The notes: generated from the sequence alone by a model not told the origin. Shown: positions 16,520 through 26,066, counted from the first letter of the stretch. The stretch: DNA of 54,494 nt from Phycisphaerae bacterium (GCA_021736645.1 JAIPFM010000181.1:1-54494); one strand, 5' to 3'. A program made the numbers and translations.

Positions 16520-17002
16520 CTACGCCTTACCATCACTGTCATCATCCAGCGTGTCTTCACTCTCAGCCACGACCACCACACTCACAGACACCTTGACCTC
16601 GTCTGAAAATCTGAGGGTAACTTCGTGGGTGCCCAATTGCTTGATATGCTCAGACAACTTAACAATGGAATCAGCCACATCATACCCCTGCTCACGCAGA
16701 TTGGCGGCAATATGCTTCTCAGTCACAGATCCAAACAGGTGACCCTGCTCATTGGCCTTGGCAGCCAACACAGCTTCAGCCCCCGCGACCTTTTCAGCGG
16801 CCTTTTGGAGTCTCTTGCCCTCTTGAATTCTATGTTCTGCACGTTTGGCCTTTTCCTTGGCCAGAGAACGGACATTGCCTTCTGTGGCAACCGTTGCCAG
16901 GCCTTGCGGCAGCAGATAATTACGCGCATATCCCTGGCTGACCTCGACGATATCGCCAAGCCACCCCAGTCTACTTACATCTTCACACAATAACACTTTC
17001 AT
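16520..17002 (-). CDS. rplI: 50S ribosomal protein L9
   Basis: A 160-aa L9, binding 23S rRNA and protruding from the L1 side. The N-domain signature MKVLLCEDVSRLGWLGD and GYARNYLLPQGLA is followed by a long connecting helix (about 40-75) and a C-domain (about 80-148). It ends with an acidic tail. The ATG at 17002 follows GAGG by 7 nt. It is the last gene of the rpsF-ssb-rpsR-rplI unit, the usual bacterial order. Confidence 0.96.
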   Translation of the reverse strand: MKVLLCEDVSRLGWLGDIVEVSQGYARNYLLPQGLATVATEGNVRSLAKEKAKRAEHRIQEGKRLQKAAEKVAGAEAVLAAKANEQGHLFGSVTEKHIAANLREQGYDVADSIVKLSEHIKQLGTHEVTLRFSDEVKVSVSVVVVAESEDTLDDDSDGKA

Positions 17003-17067
17003 AGTCATACCTCGCACTCATTAAATAGCCCAGATTAACCCATACTCATAGACATCATATTCCGACA

Positions 17068-17328
17068 TTATGTGGTATAGGGCAACAGAGCCATAAATCG
17101 TGCACGTTTGATGGCACGCATGGCTTTTCTCTGACACCCTGCGCAATTTCCACTCCGTTTTCTGGAGTAGATCTTGGCACGATTGGTCAAGAGTTTCTGC
17201 AATGTGTCAATGTCTTTATAGTCAATATAATCGACAGAGCCTCTGCAGAACCGGCACTGGGTAGTTTCACGCGCACCAGCAAAACCTGGCTTGCGTCTGC
17301 TCTTTGTATTTTTTTGTATTCTTGCCAT
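17068..17328 (-). CDS. rpsR: 30S ribosomal protein S18, zinc-ribbon (C+) type
   Basis: An 86-aa S18 of the small-subunit platform. It has two Cys pairs (QCRFCRG and NCAGCQRK), consistent with the zinc-binding C+ form rather than the Cys-less form. The core IDYKDIDTLQKLLTNRAKI and ending KRARFMALLPYTT are typical. The ATG at 17328 (MARIQKN) with AGG 6 nt upstream is preferred over a TTG two codons earlier. It is flanked by ssb and rplI. Confidence 0.95.
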   Translation of the reverse strand: MARIQKNTKSRRKPGFAGARETTQCRFCRGSVDYIDYKDIDTLQKLLTNRAKIYSRKRSGNCAGCQRKAMRAIKRARFMALLPYTT

Positions 17329-17394
17329 AGTCAACCTATTCGTTTTGATTTAGTTTTTACCGAAGCAAATAAAACTAACAGTCTACTGATTCAG

Positions 17395-17850
17395 CTAAAA
17401 TGGAATATCATCTTCCGGCACACTCGGGCCGGCATAGTCTTCCTGAGCCATGGGGGCAGAACCACCCCCCTGTTGGGCCTGGCCGCCTGTATAAGAACCG
17501 CCCGCCTGGCCGCCTTGACGGTCGCCTCCAAGAAACTGGAAGTTTTCCACGGTCACGCGATGTTTACTGCGTTTCACGCCATCCTGACCCGTCCAACTGT
17601 CAAAGGTCAAACGGCCTTCCACAAACACAGACCGTCCTTTCGCCAGATACTTGTTAATCGTTTCGGCCTGCTTGCCGAATGCCCGGCAGTCGACAAAACA
17701 CGTATCTTCGCGCTGCGATCCGTCCTGTGCAGTCCACTTACGATTCGTGGCCAGGCCAAAATCCACCACTGCCGTCTGACTGGGTGTATAAGACAGTTGT
17801 GGATCTCTTGTCAGATTCCCAATCAACATCACCTTATTGTAGGAAGCCAT
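17395..17850 (-). CDS. ssb: Single-stranded DNA-binding protein
   Basis: A 151-aa SSB. The OB-fold (residues 1 to about 108) opens MASYNKVMLIGNLTRDPQLS and includes WTAQDGSQREDTCFVDCRAF. A Gly/Gln-rich linker (about 110-140) is followed by the acidic tip PEDDIPF, which recruits replication and repair partners. The ATG at 17850 has AAGGAG upstream; the open frame extends 7 codons further without support. The gene lies between rpsF and rpsR as in many bacteria. Confidence 0.96.
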   Translation of the reverse strand: MASYNKVMLIGNLTRDPQLSYTPSQTAVVDFGLATNRKWTAQDGSQREDTCFVDCRAFGKQAETINKYLAKGRSVFVEGRLTFDSWTGQDGVKRSKHRVTVENFQFLGGDRQGGQAGGSYTGGQAQQGGGSAPMAQEDYAGPSVPEDDIPF

Positions 17851-17909
17851 GATACTCTCCTTATTTCCCAACAGGGCATCACCCTGGATACCCTATCCAG
17901 CATATTAAT

Positions 17910-18545
17910 TTACGACGCCGGAGTTTCCTCTGTCGTTTCAGGGTCTCCTGAAGGCTCGGACGCAGTCTCTTTGACCACAGTCTCTTCTGCTTCGGCAGCG
18001 GTATTCACGCCCTCTGCCTCGTCAGGCGTCTCTACCTCAGACGCAGCCTCTTCCTCTTTGGCGGCCTCCCTGGCAGCGGCCGCTTTTGCCGCGGCAGCCG
18101 CTTTCACGTCCTCTGCCTCATCCCTGCGTACGGAACGAATGCGATCGCTGCGATCATTTCTGTCACGAGAGCTATCGTATTCCTGATCCTTGGGTGCAGG
18201 TATTTCGCCACTGATGTCCTTGTTCAGGACATTTTCAGGACGTCCTTCAGTGCTCGTAATCATGGCACGCATGATCTTTTCGGACAAAAGCACATCCTTT
18301 TCCATGGCAGAAATCCTTGAGGGCGCTGCCTTAAAAAAGCACAGAACATACGTGCCGCGCGTCTTGTGATCAATTTCATAGGCCAGCTTTCTGTCAGCCC
18401 ACTTGCGTATGGCCACGACCTCTGCTTCAGCCCTTTCAAGCACACGGTTGATCACAGCCATGGTGCCGTCCCAATCGGACCCCGCCTGGGCAGAATCCAC
18501 AAGGAACATTGCCTCATACAGTTTCTTGGTGGTTGTTGTTTCCAA
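17910..18545 (-). CDS. rpsF: 30S ribosomal protein S6 with long acidic Ala-rich tail
   Basis: S6 binds S18 on the small subunit. The core (residues 1 to about 110) contains KKLYEAMFLVDS, the IRKWADRKLAYEIDHK region and YVLCFFKA. The protein then continues for about 90 residues of Ala/Glu/Ser-rich, probably disordered sequence, giving 211 aa against a usual 95-140. The start is TTG at 18545: GGGAGG lies 9 nt upstream and the family core begins directly after it. An ATG at 18581 is possible, but there the ribosome-binding site would fall inside the gene. It heads rpsF-ssb-rpsR-rplI, 98 bp after pth. Confidence 0.92.
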   Translation of the reverse strand: METTTTKKLYEAMFLVDSAQAGSDWDGTMAVINRVLERAEAEVVAIRKWADRKLAYEIDHKTRGTYVLCFFKAAPSRISAMEKDVLLSEKIMRAMITSTEGRPENVLNKDISGEIPAPKDQEYDSSRDRNDRSDRIRSVRRDEAEDVKAAAAAKAAAAREAAKEEEAASEVETPDEAEGVNTAAEAEETVVKETASEPSGDPETTEETPAS

Positions 18546-18643
18546 AACCAAATACCTCCCGCCAACAAAGGCGAATTTCATTTCAGTCTATTTCTGTGTA
18601 CCTCATAACCATGAGGAATACGTCATATATGTACCGCGACACA

Positions 18644-19219
18644 CTACAGGCGTGGCGCGTTAAATCGAGTCATGGCCAAATCAATGCCCTCACTCAACCA
18701 ACACAACACCGCGTCTTTTGCCTGGCCAATGGCCTGGTCGAGCAACTCCCGTTCCGCCTTGGACGGACGGCCCAGCACATGATCCACATCCCAGCCGCTT
18801 TGATCCCGACCGATGCCGACCCGACATCGAGCCACATCACTCGTGCCCAGCCTGGCAATGATATCCGAGAGTCCATTGTGCCCGCCGGCCGATCCACTGG
18901 CACGCAAACGCACCATGCCGGGTTCCAGGGCCATGTCGTCCATCACCACCAGCACCTGCTTGAGATCCAGCTTGAAGAAGCCCACGGCTGTGGCCACAGC
19001 CTGACCGCTGAGATTCATGTATTGCCACGGTTTCAACAGTATTAACTTTTTATCTTCAAGATCCACGGTGCCGTATTTCGCACCGAATTTCTTCTGTCCC
19101 ACATCCACATGGAACTGTTCGGCCAACCGGTCAATCACATCAAATCCGATATTGTGCCTGGTCTGTTTGTACTTGAGCCCCGGATTGCCAAGACCCACCA
19201 CCATATACACATCCGCCAT
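18644..19219 (-). CDS. pth: Peptidyl-tRNA hydrolase
   Basis: A 191-aa enzyme that recycles peptidyl-tRNAs dropped from ribosomes. The signatures are VVGLGNPGLKYKQTRHNIGF with catalytic His22, WQYMNLSGQAV, VVMDDMALEPG with the partner Asp, and SAGGHNGLSDI. The length is typical. It lies 28 bp after the L25 gene; the L25-pth pair directly after prs is a common bacterial order. Downstream is the S6 operon, possibly co-transcribed. Confidence 0.96.
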   Translation of the reverse strand: MADVYMVVGLGNPGLKYKQTRHNIGFDVIDRLAEQFHVDVGQKKFGAKYGTVDLEDKKLILLKPWQYMNLSGQAVATAVGFFKLDLKQVLVVMDDMALEPGMVRLRASGSAGGHNGLSDIIARLGTSDVARCRVGIGRDQSGWDVDHVLGRPSKAERELLDQAIGQAKDAVLCWLSEGIDLAMTRFNAPRL

Positions 19220-19247
19220 CGATCGGTTACCCTATATCAAAGAACGC

Positions 19248-19886
19248 CTAGTCCTCGTCTGACTTACGCTCAGTAATGACCTCAGGTGTCGCAGGCCCTT
19301 CTTCGCCGGCTTCACCTTCCTCCTCAGCACTCACCGCGGCAGCCTTCATCGGGCAAGTCACCACCAGGGTGTCCGTCGGACTGACCAGGGTTACGCCTGC
19401 AGGCAGTGTCACATCCCCGGCATACAGGGCATCACCCACACCCACATCCTTCACTGAAACCACAATGGTTTCCGGTATGTTGGTGACCACGCATTCGATT
19501 TCCAGAACATCTGCATGTTCCTCAATCATACCGCCTTCGTGCAGGCCCTTGGCCGTACCCTTGAGTTCAATGGGCACACTGACCTTTACGGTCTCGGAAA
19601 TATCCACACGCACCAGGTCGGCATGAATGATATCACGTCCCAGGAAGTCGTACTGAAGATCCTTGACCATCAATGTCTCAACCTTGCCCGAGATCTTGAG
19701 ATCCAAGACACGATGACCATGGTGCACCGCACGCTCAAACTCATGGGCATTCAATGAAACGGACTCAGGGACCTGCTTGTGGCCGTAGACCACAGCCGGA
19801 AGACGTCCATTCTGTCTCAAGAGAACTGCACCCTTGGTGCCAATTTTCCCTCGAACTTCTGCTTCTAAAAGCAATCTTTTTTCCAT
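19248..19886 (-). CDS. rplY: 50S ribosomal protein L25 (TL5/CTC family)
   Basis: A 212-aa long-form L25 that binds 5S rRNA. The N-terminal L25 domain (about 1-90) includes KGAVLLRQNGRLPAVVYG. The C-terminal TL5 beta domain (about 95-185) includes VSVPIELKGTAKGLHEGGM and IEHADVLEIECV-like sequence. It ends in an acidic tail of about 25 residues. The ATG at 19886 follows GAGG by 5 nt; the open frame runs 14 codons further. It is 67 bp after prs and 28 bp before pth. Confidence 0.94.
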   Translation of the reverse strand: MEKRLLLEAEVRGKIGTKGAVLLRQNGRLPAVVYGHKQVPESVSLNAHEFERAVHHGHRVLDLKISGKVETLMVKDLQYDFLGRDIIHADLVRVDISETVKVSVPIELKGTAKGLHEGGMIEEHADVLEIECVVTNIPETIVVSVKDVGVGDALYAGDVTLPAGVTLVSPTDTLVVTCPMKAAAVSAEEEGEAGEEGPATPEVITERKSDED

Positions 19887-19953
19887 AATCGCCTCACCTG
19901 CGGGCTGGCGTCCAACCTGGCACGTCACACCCGCACAAAAATATCAACACTCG

Positions 19954-20901
19954 TTAATCAAACTTCTTTTTCTTACGAAACAGACTACTCACTGATTCGT
20001 TTTTATGGATACGATGAATGGCCTCGCCAATCATGGCCGCACAACTCAACACCGTGATACGCCCCAAGGCCTTGGCCTCATCGGACAGGGGAATCGTGTC
20101 AGTCACCACAATCTCGTCGATGGGTGCCTTGGACAAACGCTCCAGGGCCTGGCCGGCAAACACGCCGTGCGTGGCGCCCACAAAAATCCTTTTGGCCCCA
20201 CGATCCCTGACCATTTGGGCCGCGCTGCACACGGTCCCGGCCGTGGCAATAATATCGTCTACCATCAGGATGTTGCGGCCCTTGACATCACCGATCAGTT
20301 CTGCGGCCTCGACCGTGTCGCCGCTGAGGCGTTTCTTGTGCACAATGGCCAGGTCCGCTCCCAGACTGGAGACATACAAAGAGGCGGTCTTGATATTGCC
20401 CACATCAGGCGACACCACGGTCAAATCCTTGATGTTCTTATTCCCGAAGTATTCGCTCAACACCAGTTCACCGGTCAGGTGATCCACCGGGATATCAAAG
20501 AATCCCTGCAACTGATGGGCATGCAGGTCCACACCCAGTACGCGATCCGCACCAGCCGTGGTCATGAGATTCGCCACCAGCTTGGCTGTAATCGGCACAC
20601 GCCCTTCATCCTTACGGTCCTGTCTGGCATACCCGAAATACGGTACCACCGCCGTGATTCGCCTGGCACTGGCTCGACGCAGACAATCCAGAAAAATGAG
20701 CAATTCCATCAAATTCTCATCCACGGGATTACACGTAGACTGCACCACAAAACAATCCGTGCCTCGCACATCGTCCTCGACACGTATGAACTTTTCGCCG
20801 TCCGGGAACTGCTCAACCGTGGCCTTACCCATCTTGGCAGACAGATATTGACAAATAGCAGAGGCCAAAGCTGGATTACTGTTACCTGAAAAAACCTTCA
20901 C
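19954..20901 (-). CDS. prs: Ribose-phosphate pyrophosphokinase
   Basis: A 315-aa PRPP synthase making phosphoribosyl pyrophosphate for nucleotides, His and Trp. It opens MKVFSGNSNPALA and has PDGEKFIRVEDDVRG, the FGYARQDRKD ATP-binding loop, and the PRPP-binding loop MVDDIIATAGT. A basic C-terminal tail (RKKKKFD) is slightly unusual. The start is GTG at 20901, the only position giving the normal family N-terminus. A tRNA-Gln gene ends 49 bp upstream on the same strand and may share the transcript. The L25 gene follows. Confidence 0.95.
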   Translation of the reverse strand: MKVFSGNSNPALASAICQYLSAKMGKATVEQFPDGEKFIRVEDDVRGTDCFVVQSTCNPVDENLMELLIFLDCLRRASARRITAVVPYFGYARQDRKDEGRVPITAKLVANLMTTAGADRVLGVDLHAHQLQGFFDIPVDHLTGELVLSEYFGNKNIKDLTVVSPDVGNIKTASLYVSSLGADLAIVHKKRLSGDTVEAAELIGDVKGRNILMVDDIIATAGTVCSAAQMVRDRGAKRIFVGATHGVFAGQALERLSKAPIDEIVVTDTIPLSDEAKALGRITVLSCAAMIGEAIHRIHKNESVSSLFRKKKKFD

Positions 20902-20949
20902 GTTGTCACACCAACCTAAATTAAATATGGTTACAATTAATTAGGCAAA

Positions 20950-21021
20950 CTACCCGACCAGGACTCGAACCTGGAACGTGGGCACCAAAAGCCCATGTGT
21001 TGCCAATTACACCATCGGGTA
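20950..21021 (-). tRNA. tRNA-Gln (anticodon UUG)
   Basis: This 72-nt minus-strand segment folds as a tRNA. The acceptor TACCCGA pairs with TCGGGTA. The anticodon stem TGGGC/GCCCA encloses a 7-nt loop with anticodon TTG, and the T-arm contains CCAGGTTCGAGTCCTGG. CCA is not encoded. It sits upstream of prs. Confidence 0.96.
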
Positions 21022-21268
21022 ATCTGAAATAAAGACACGCTTGAATTCAGACCACAAGTCTGTTTTTACTTGTCACGGAGACCGCCTGAAGCAGTCTGAA
21101 TAGGCCCCTGTCGGAGGCTTGAGCCAGCCACGCCGTGAAACTGCTGGCCCCAAGAAGCACTACAACCCCGTGCGACAAGGACAAATTAAAACGCAGATCA
21201 TAGCCATTAAGTGCTCTGGATTCAAGTCTTTTCCATATTTTTCCAAAAAAGGCCAAATTTATGCACCA

Positions 21269-24200
21269 CTAAGGTTTCCTGGGCATCCAGACTCGCATCC
21301 AGCCCTCGCCTCGATTGGCGTAGAGAAAATATGGGATCAACTTTAACTCTGGATCTGCCTCGCTGGTGAGGGTGACTGCGCCGCCCAGGAAATCCGGTTC
21401 AAACCGGGCTTTGAATTGGAGGGTGTCTGAAACCTTCAATTGGGCCACATCAAAGGCATTGTCCTTGAATTCCGCACAATACACCATGGGGCCGCGTTCA
21501 ATGGCCACAAGCCCTTTATCTGCGGTGGCCCTGGGATGGGCGATCACACGCCGCACCGGCATGGGCAGGTTCAGGTGGATTTCATCCCCGGTTTTCCAGG
21601 TTCGATCCAAAGTGACGTATCCGCTTTGTGTGTCCACAGAAACAGGCTTTCCATTGACAGCCAGTGTGATGGGCTCATGAGACTCATCCAGATATGTGTA
21701 CAGATTGCCCGGCATGGGTTCATTTCTGGCCCAACCCGGAATGCGGAGCTTGATCTTGAATGCCCCTGCTTTCTGGGGCTCTACCCTGATTTTGATGTCT
21801 CCCTGCCAGGGGTATTGCGTGGTCTGGGTCAGTGTGACAGGATTGCCTGGCAATGCCACATGACCTTCACCTGACATGTACATGTTCGCCAGGATGGTAT
21901 CGTCAGTATGCGTGTACACATGCCCGCCAATAGAGGCAATCACACGCACCAGATTCGATGGGCAGCATGCACAATCATGCCCTGGCCATTCCCACCGTGA
22001 ACGGCCATTGGTGGTCAACGGGTTTGTGTAATAGTGTTTTTCACCCTCGTGTGACAAGGCGCTGAGCATATTGTTCAACAGGGTGCGTTCCATCAGGTCT
22101 ATGTACTTGGGGTCACCGGTCATCTGATGGAGCCGGTGGTTCCAAAGGGAAAATGCAATGCCTGAGCACGTCTCAGCATAACAGCTGTTGCCCAGTTCAT
22201 AGTCATTGGCAAAGCCTTCAGGTCCGCCCGGCTGGCCAATGCCGCCTGTGAGGTAGGTCTTGGTATTGGTCACATTGTCCCATATGCGAAACAGGGCATT
22301 GGCATAGGCCTCATCGTGATTCACCCTGGCCACGTCCATGGCTGCGATGTACAGATACCCGGCACGCACGGAATGGCCCACGCCGGATTCCTGCTGGATG
22401 AACGGGATGTGGTCCTGACTGTACGTGCCGTACAGGCCATGCCCGTCACTGCGACCGCGCTGATCAATGAAAAACCGGGTGGTCTCCATGTATCTGGGAT
22501 TGCCTGTCACGTCATACAGTTTCATCAGGGCCAGTTCAATCTCCTGGTGGCCGGGCGGATTGGTCTTTTTGCCGGGCCCGAACGTGTCACAAATCAGATC
22601 TGCAAACTTGAGGGCCACATCCAGGAGCTTGCGTTTGCCCGTGGCCTCGTGGTAAGCCACCGCCGCTTCGAACAGATGACCCGCACAGTACAGTTCGTGC
22701 ATGCTGCCCACATTGGTCCAGCGTTCCTGCGGCTTGTGAGGCAGGGAATAGAACGTGTACACATACCCGTCGTCCCACTGGGCCCCGGCAATGGCATCGA
22801 TCACGGTGTCCGTATACGCCTCCAGTTCGGCATCCGGATGGTTTTTCAGGGAATAGGCCGTACCCTGAATGATCTTGTACACATCGGAATCATTGAAATA
22901 CGTGCCTGTAAATCCGCCCGGCATCAGACCGGCCGCCTTGCGGAAATTGTCCAGACGCTTGGACGGACGGCCATCGCCTGTGGTGGAGTCCTCGCACCGC
23001 CCCCACACATGGGGCAGACTGACCGTGCGGTTGACCTCCATGCGTTCCTTCCAGAGCCCATCCGTGACAGTCACCTGGTCATAAGGCACGGCCTTGACAA
23101 ATTGCTCCGGGTGAATCCATCTGGGCCATGCCGTGTCTGTGCCGGGATCTCTGGGCAGATTGATCCGGATATCATCCACATACAGGGTGCCCGGTCCCTT
23201 TGCCTGTTCAATGGCCAGCCCCATCTTTTTCACGGCATTGAGGCGGAACGCGGGATTGGCAGCCACCAGTCGCTGCAGGTCAATGTCCCATCGCGTCCAC
23301 GTCGGATTTTGCAGAGACCCGGCATCTCCGTCATAGGTCACGCTGGTTTGAGAGGCCAGCCAGTCCCCGTCCTCAAAGGTCATGACCAGTTGACCGGGAC
23401 CATTACCCGGGTCCCCCTTGAAATACACGCTCAGATATCGAAATCCATACACAGAACTTATCCAGTCCTGGGCCTGGGAAAATATATATTGCACATGGGC
23501 ACGATCTGCGGCTGGCCCGGTCTTGTAGGCCACTCTCAATGATTTATCCCCTGAATGGGCCTCCGTATCGCACAGGGACACAATCGCTGATGCGCCGGCC
23601 TGCCAGGACAACGGTCCCTCTTCGAAATCTGCCAACGTCCGGTCAAACGTCGTAAAAGACCACACCGATCCGGCCAGCGTCTGGCTGCCACTCACCTCAT
23701 CCACGCGCCAGTAGTAGGTCGTGCCGTCCGCCAAGTCCGTGACATGACACTCAATCTCTTGCATGGGCTGACGCCCCTGGTACTCGTTGGCACCTGGGTC
23801 AGCGGACTGGACAGCGGCCAGGGAAGTGCCGAAATACACCTCATGAAAATCGGCGCCTGCACCGGGCACCCAGGACAGTGTCACGCTCAAGGGTGTGTCC
23901 ACGGCCCTGTCCTGCGGCACATGCAGCCGGGCTGTCTTGATCTGATCCCCCCATTCGAGGGCAAAGTCATCGAACACGATGTGTGCCTGATTGCCCGAGT
24001 AGGTGGCCTGAAACAACCCAACCTGTAAAGGTACATTCACGAGGTCACTTCGGGGGATCGGCGAACAGGACATGTCCTGCCAGACCACGCCATCAGGACT
24101 GTGGCGAAGGAAAAACAGACTGCCCACGCGCTCCAGTTGCAGGAATTTGTCGGCACTGCGTCCCTGGCCGCTGTTGGCATTCTCCGTACGACGGTTATTG

Positions 24201-24976
24201 TCCGACATGCGTGCATAGATCCCCCCATACAGAGGGAAGTAATCCACGCTGACCCAATCCTCGCCGGGGCCTGCATCCGCCGGATTGGCTGCGCGGGCGA
24301 TAATACCGCCATTATTAAATGAGACCATTTGATAGTCCTTGATCCGGACTGTGGCCTTGAAATCGCCTGCCACGGTCTTGTACAGCAAGGGTCCCATGGG
24401 CTGCCCCTCGTCGTAACGTCCGTTGGTGGATTGAATCGCAATCTGCCCGTCTGCAATCTCAATTCGATCTGCAGTTTCTCTCTGACCTTTTCCCAGAAAG
24501 CCATCCCACTCTGTCCCTGTCACACCCTGGGCCAGAAAGTCATGAGGCATATCAAAGGTATCGGTAAACACATGATTGGCATGGGTTTGGCCTGTTGTAA
24601 AGGTCCAGACATCGCCTTTCCACAGTCCCGATCCCACGGCCTCATTGACCTGATCCACACGCCAGAAGTAGGTGGTGTTCACTGCCAGATCCGACAATGT
24701 CAAAGACGCCTCACTCACCTCATACACATCGACATTGGGATGGTTGCGATAAAAGGCCTCTGTCACGGCGGCCTTATGGGTCCCCACAAACACAAGGTGT
24801 CCCTTGACCGCCTGGACAGAGTCTCCCCCAGTCCAGCTCAATGTCACGGATGGACTCACGCCTGTGGCATTCAAGACCGGTTTCGGATTGGATGCTGACG
24901 TGCCTGCGTTTGACGCGGCCCCCACACTCAACAGGATGCCAAAACCCACAACTGCACGTAAAATCGAATGAGCCAT
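21269..24976 (-). CDS. Secreted multidomain GH127 beta-L-arabinofuranosidase-like enzyme
   Basis: A 1235-aa exported enzyme likely cleaving beta-L-arabinofuranosides of plant glycans. A signal peptide (about 1-24) is followed by a fibronectin-like module (about 28-130, ending YFWRVDQVNEAVG...VWTFTT). A DUF1349/concanavalin-like domain (about 135-345) and a second fibronectin-like module (about 350-445, YFGTS...YYWRVDEV...VWSFTT) come next. A carbohydrate-binding beta-sandwich spans about 450-610, and the GH127 (alpha/alpha)6 barrel runs from about 640 to the end. Catalytic zinc-thiolate residues of the HypBA1 type are all present: Glu935 and Cys937 in AETCSG, and Cys1004-Cys1005 in CACCPSN, the latter including the nucleophile. 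It lies 28 bp after the URO-D-like gene, probably in one operon, with AAAGGTAGG before the ATG. Confidence 0.9.
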   Translation of the reverse strand: MAHSILRAVVGFGILLSVGAASNAGTSASNPKPVLNATGVSPSVTLSWTGGDSVQAVKGHLVFVGTHKAAVTEAFYRNHPNVDVYEVSEASLTLSDLAVNTTYFWRVDQVNEAVGSGLWKGDVWTFTTGQTHANHVFTDTFDMPHDFLAQGVTGTEWDGFLGKGQRETADRIEIADGQIAIQSTNGRYDEGQPMGPLLYKTVAGDFKATVRIKDYQMVSFNNGGIIARAANPADAGPGEDWVSVDYFPLYGGIYARMSDNNRRTENANSGQGRSADKFLQLERVGSLFFLRHSPDGVVWQDMSCSPIPRSDLVNVPLQVGLFQATYSGNQAHIVFDDFALEWGDQIKTARLHVPQDRAVDTPLSVTLSWVPGAGADFHEVYFGTSLAAVQSADPGANEYQGRQPMQEIECHVTDLADGTTYYWRVDEVSGSQTLAGSVWSFTTFDRTLADFEEGPLSWQAGASAIVSLCDTEAHSGDKSLRVAYKTGPAADRAHVQYIFSQAQDWISSVYGFRYLSVYFKGDPGNGPGQLVMTFEDGDWLASQTSVTYDGDAGSLQNPTWTRWDIDLQRLVAANPAFRLNAVKKMGLAIEQAKGPGTLYVDDIRINLPRDPGTDTAWPRWIHPEQFVKAVPYDQVTVTDGLWKERMEVNRTVSLPHVWGRCEDSTTGDGRPSKRLDNFRKAAGLMPGGFTGTYFNDSDVYKIIQGTAYSLKNHPDAELEAYTDTVIDAIAGAQWDDGYVYTFYSLPHKPQERWTNVGSMHELYCAGHLFEAAVAYHEATGKRKLLDVALKFADLICDTFGPGKKTNPPGHQEIELALMKLYDVTGNPRYMETTRFFIDQRGRSDGHGLYGTYSQDHIPFIQQESGVGHSVRAGYLYIAAMDVARVNHDEAYANALFRIWDNVTNTKTYLTGGIGQPGGPEGFANDYELGNSCYAETCSGIAFSLWNHRLHQMTGDPKYIDLMERTLLNNMLSALSHEGEKHYYTNPLTTNGRSRWEWPGHDCACCPSNLVRVIASIGGHVYTHTDDTILANMYMSGEGHVALPGNPVTLTQTTQYPWQGDIKIRVEPQKAGAFKIKLRIPGWARNEPMPGNLYTYLDESHEPITLAVNGKPVSVDTQSGYVTLDRTWKTGDEIHLNLPMPVRRVIAHPRATADKGLVAIERGPMVYCAEFKDNAFDVAQLKVSDTLQFKARFEPDFLGGAVTLTSEADPELKLIPYFLYANRGEGWMRVWMPRKP

Positions 24977-25004
24977 TATCCTACCTTTCAGATCGATGTG
25001 TTAT

Positions 25005-26066
25005 TTACAGCGCGCCTGCCATGGACTTGTCTCTGGCAGCCCTGGCCTCTTCTATGAAGGCCAGGATATTTTCGAGCGGCGTGTCCCCTTCCACGGCATG
25101 GGACGGCGAAAAAATGTAGCTCCCTGCTGCGCCGGCAGCAAGCAATCTGCGTGAAGCCTCGCGCACCTCCTGTACCGTGCCATAGGGCAGTGTTTTCTGA
25201 ATGGACAACCCGCCATGAAACACAAGACGTCCGTGATACTGTTTGAGCAGGGCATGCACATCCATGACCTCCGGCTGAAACGGATTGAAACAGTCCAGGC
25301 CGATGCCGATCAGATCGTCAAACAGCTCATCCACATCCCCGCAGGAATGGATCATCACGGTCTTGCCTGCCTGGTGTACAGCGTCATACATCCGTTTGAG
25401 GTGCGGATAAATAAACGCCTTCCAAAGCCTGGCCCCCATGATCAGGCCGTGCTGCTGTCCCCAGTCATCACCCAAATACACGGCATCTATATCATATTTG
25501 ATCGCCTCTTGAATCTGGGCGATATTGTACTCGCCAATGCGTGTCAAAAGGTCCTGCACAAATGCCGGATGTTCGATAAAATCCATCAACAGGTTTTCCA
25601 TGCCGCGCAGGGTCCACGCCCGCTCGAACAGGGAGAATCCCAGGTAAAACACACGATACCGATCCGGATACAAGGCGATTTTTTCGTCGATATCCCGGAA
25701 AAACCGCGGATCCCTGGGATCAGGAAACACATAGTGATCGAGACTCGGCCCCTGCAGCTGCGGTGTCTCCACCATGCCGATGTCCTTGTCAATGGTCCGG
25801 TCCCACACACAGCCGAAGACGTCCTGGAATCGGCAGTCCCCCAGATCATCAAAGAATCCAATGGCAGCGCCCAGCTCCAAAATATGATTGTCCACAAACG
25901 CCTCGGCCTCCGCTTCAGACCCGACATGGCGGACCAGGGCCTGCCAGGGCTCCTGGGTGAACTGTACGTGCCACGGCACGTACACAGGCCGCTTCTTCTG
26001 CAGAACCGACCTGATCACGTCCCGTTTGGTCCATGGATTGCCCGGCCTGTTTGTGCGTGGATTCAT
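25005..26066 (-). CDS. Uroporphyrinogen decarboxylase-like (URO-D/MtaA superfamily) protein
   Basis: A 353-aa TIM-barrel protein of the URO-D superfamily. Visible marks are VPWHVQFTQEPW near the N-terminus, DAVYLGDDWGQQHG, VMIHSCGDVDELFDDL and a C-terminal IFSPSHAVEGDTPLEN. The HSC motif matches two zinc ligands of MtaA-type methylcobamide:CoM methyltransferases. The third-ligand Cys (AGCxxPxTP in those) is replaced by SPSH, and true HemE features are not evident. It is therefore not heme synthesis; a methyl- or sugar-related role is possible but unproven. Such proteins are common beside glycan genes in planctomycetes and Lentisphaerae. The start is uncertain: ATG 26066 or 26072, neither with a clear ribosome-binding site. 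It precedes GH127 by 28 bp. Confidence 0.8.
   Translation of the reverse strand: MNPRTNRPGNPWTKRDVIRSVLQKKRPVYVPWHVQFTQEPWQALVRHVGSEAEAEAFVDNHILELGAAIGFFDDLGDCRFQDVFGCVWDRTIDKDIGMVETPQLQGPSLDHYVFPDPRDPRFFRDIDEKIALYPDRYRVFYLGFSLFERAWTLRGMENLLMDFIEHPAFVQDLLTRIGEYNIAQIQEAIKYDIDAVYLGDDWGQQHGLIMGARLWKAFIYPHLKRMYDAVHQAGKTVMIHSCGDVDELFDDLIGIGLDCFNPFQPEVMDVHALLKQYHGRLVFHGGLSIQKTLPYGTVQEVREASRRLLAAGAAGSYIFSPSHAVEGDTPLENILAFIEEARAARDKSMAGAL

Noticed and set aside
21047-21066. Terminator CAGAC-GTCTG followed by Ts
   Set aside because: The stem is only 5 bp and the T-run is on the plus strand, where no gene ends; the GH127 gene and tRNA are on the minus strand.
22316-23542. 408-codon open frame antisense to GH127
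   Set aside because: The GH127 strand carries the catalytic motifs; this frame is a compositional shadow.
25005-26066. HemE (true uroporphyrinogen decarboxylase)
   Set aside because: The sequence carries an MtaA-like HSC motif and lacks the HemE N-terminal signature; its context is glycan degradation.
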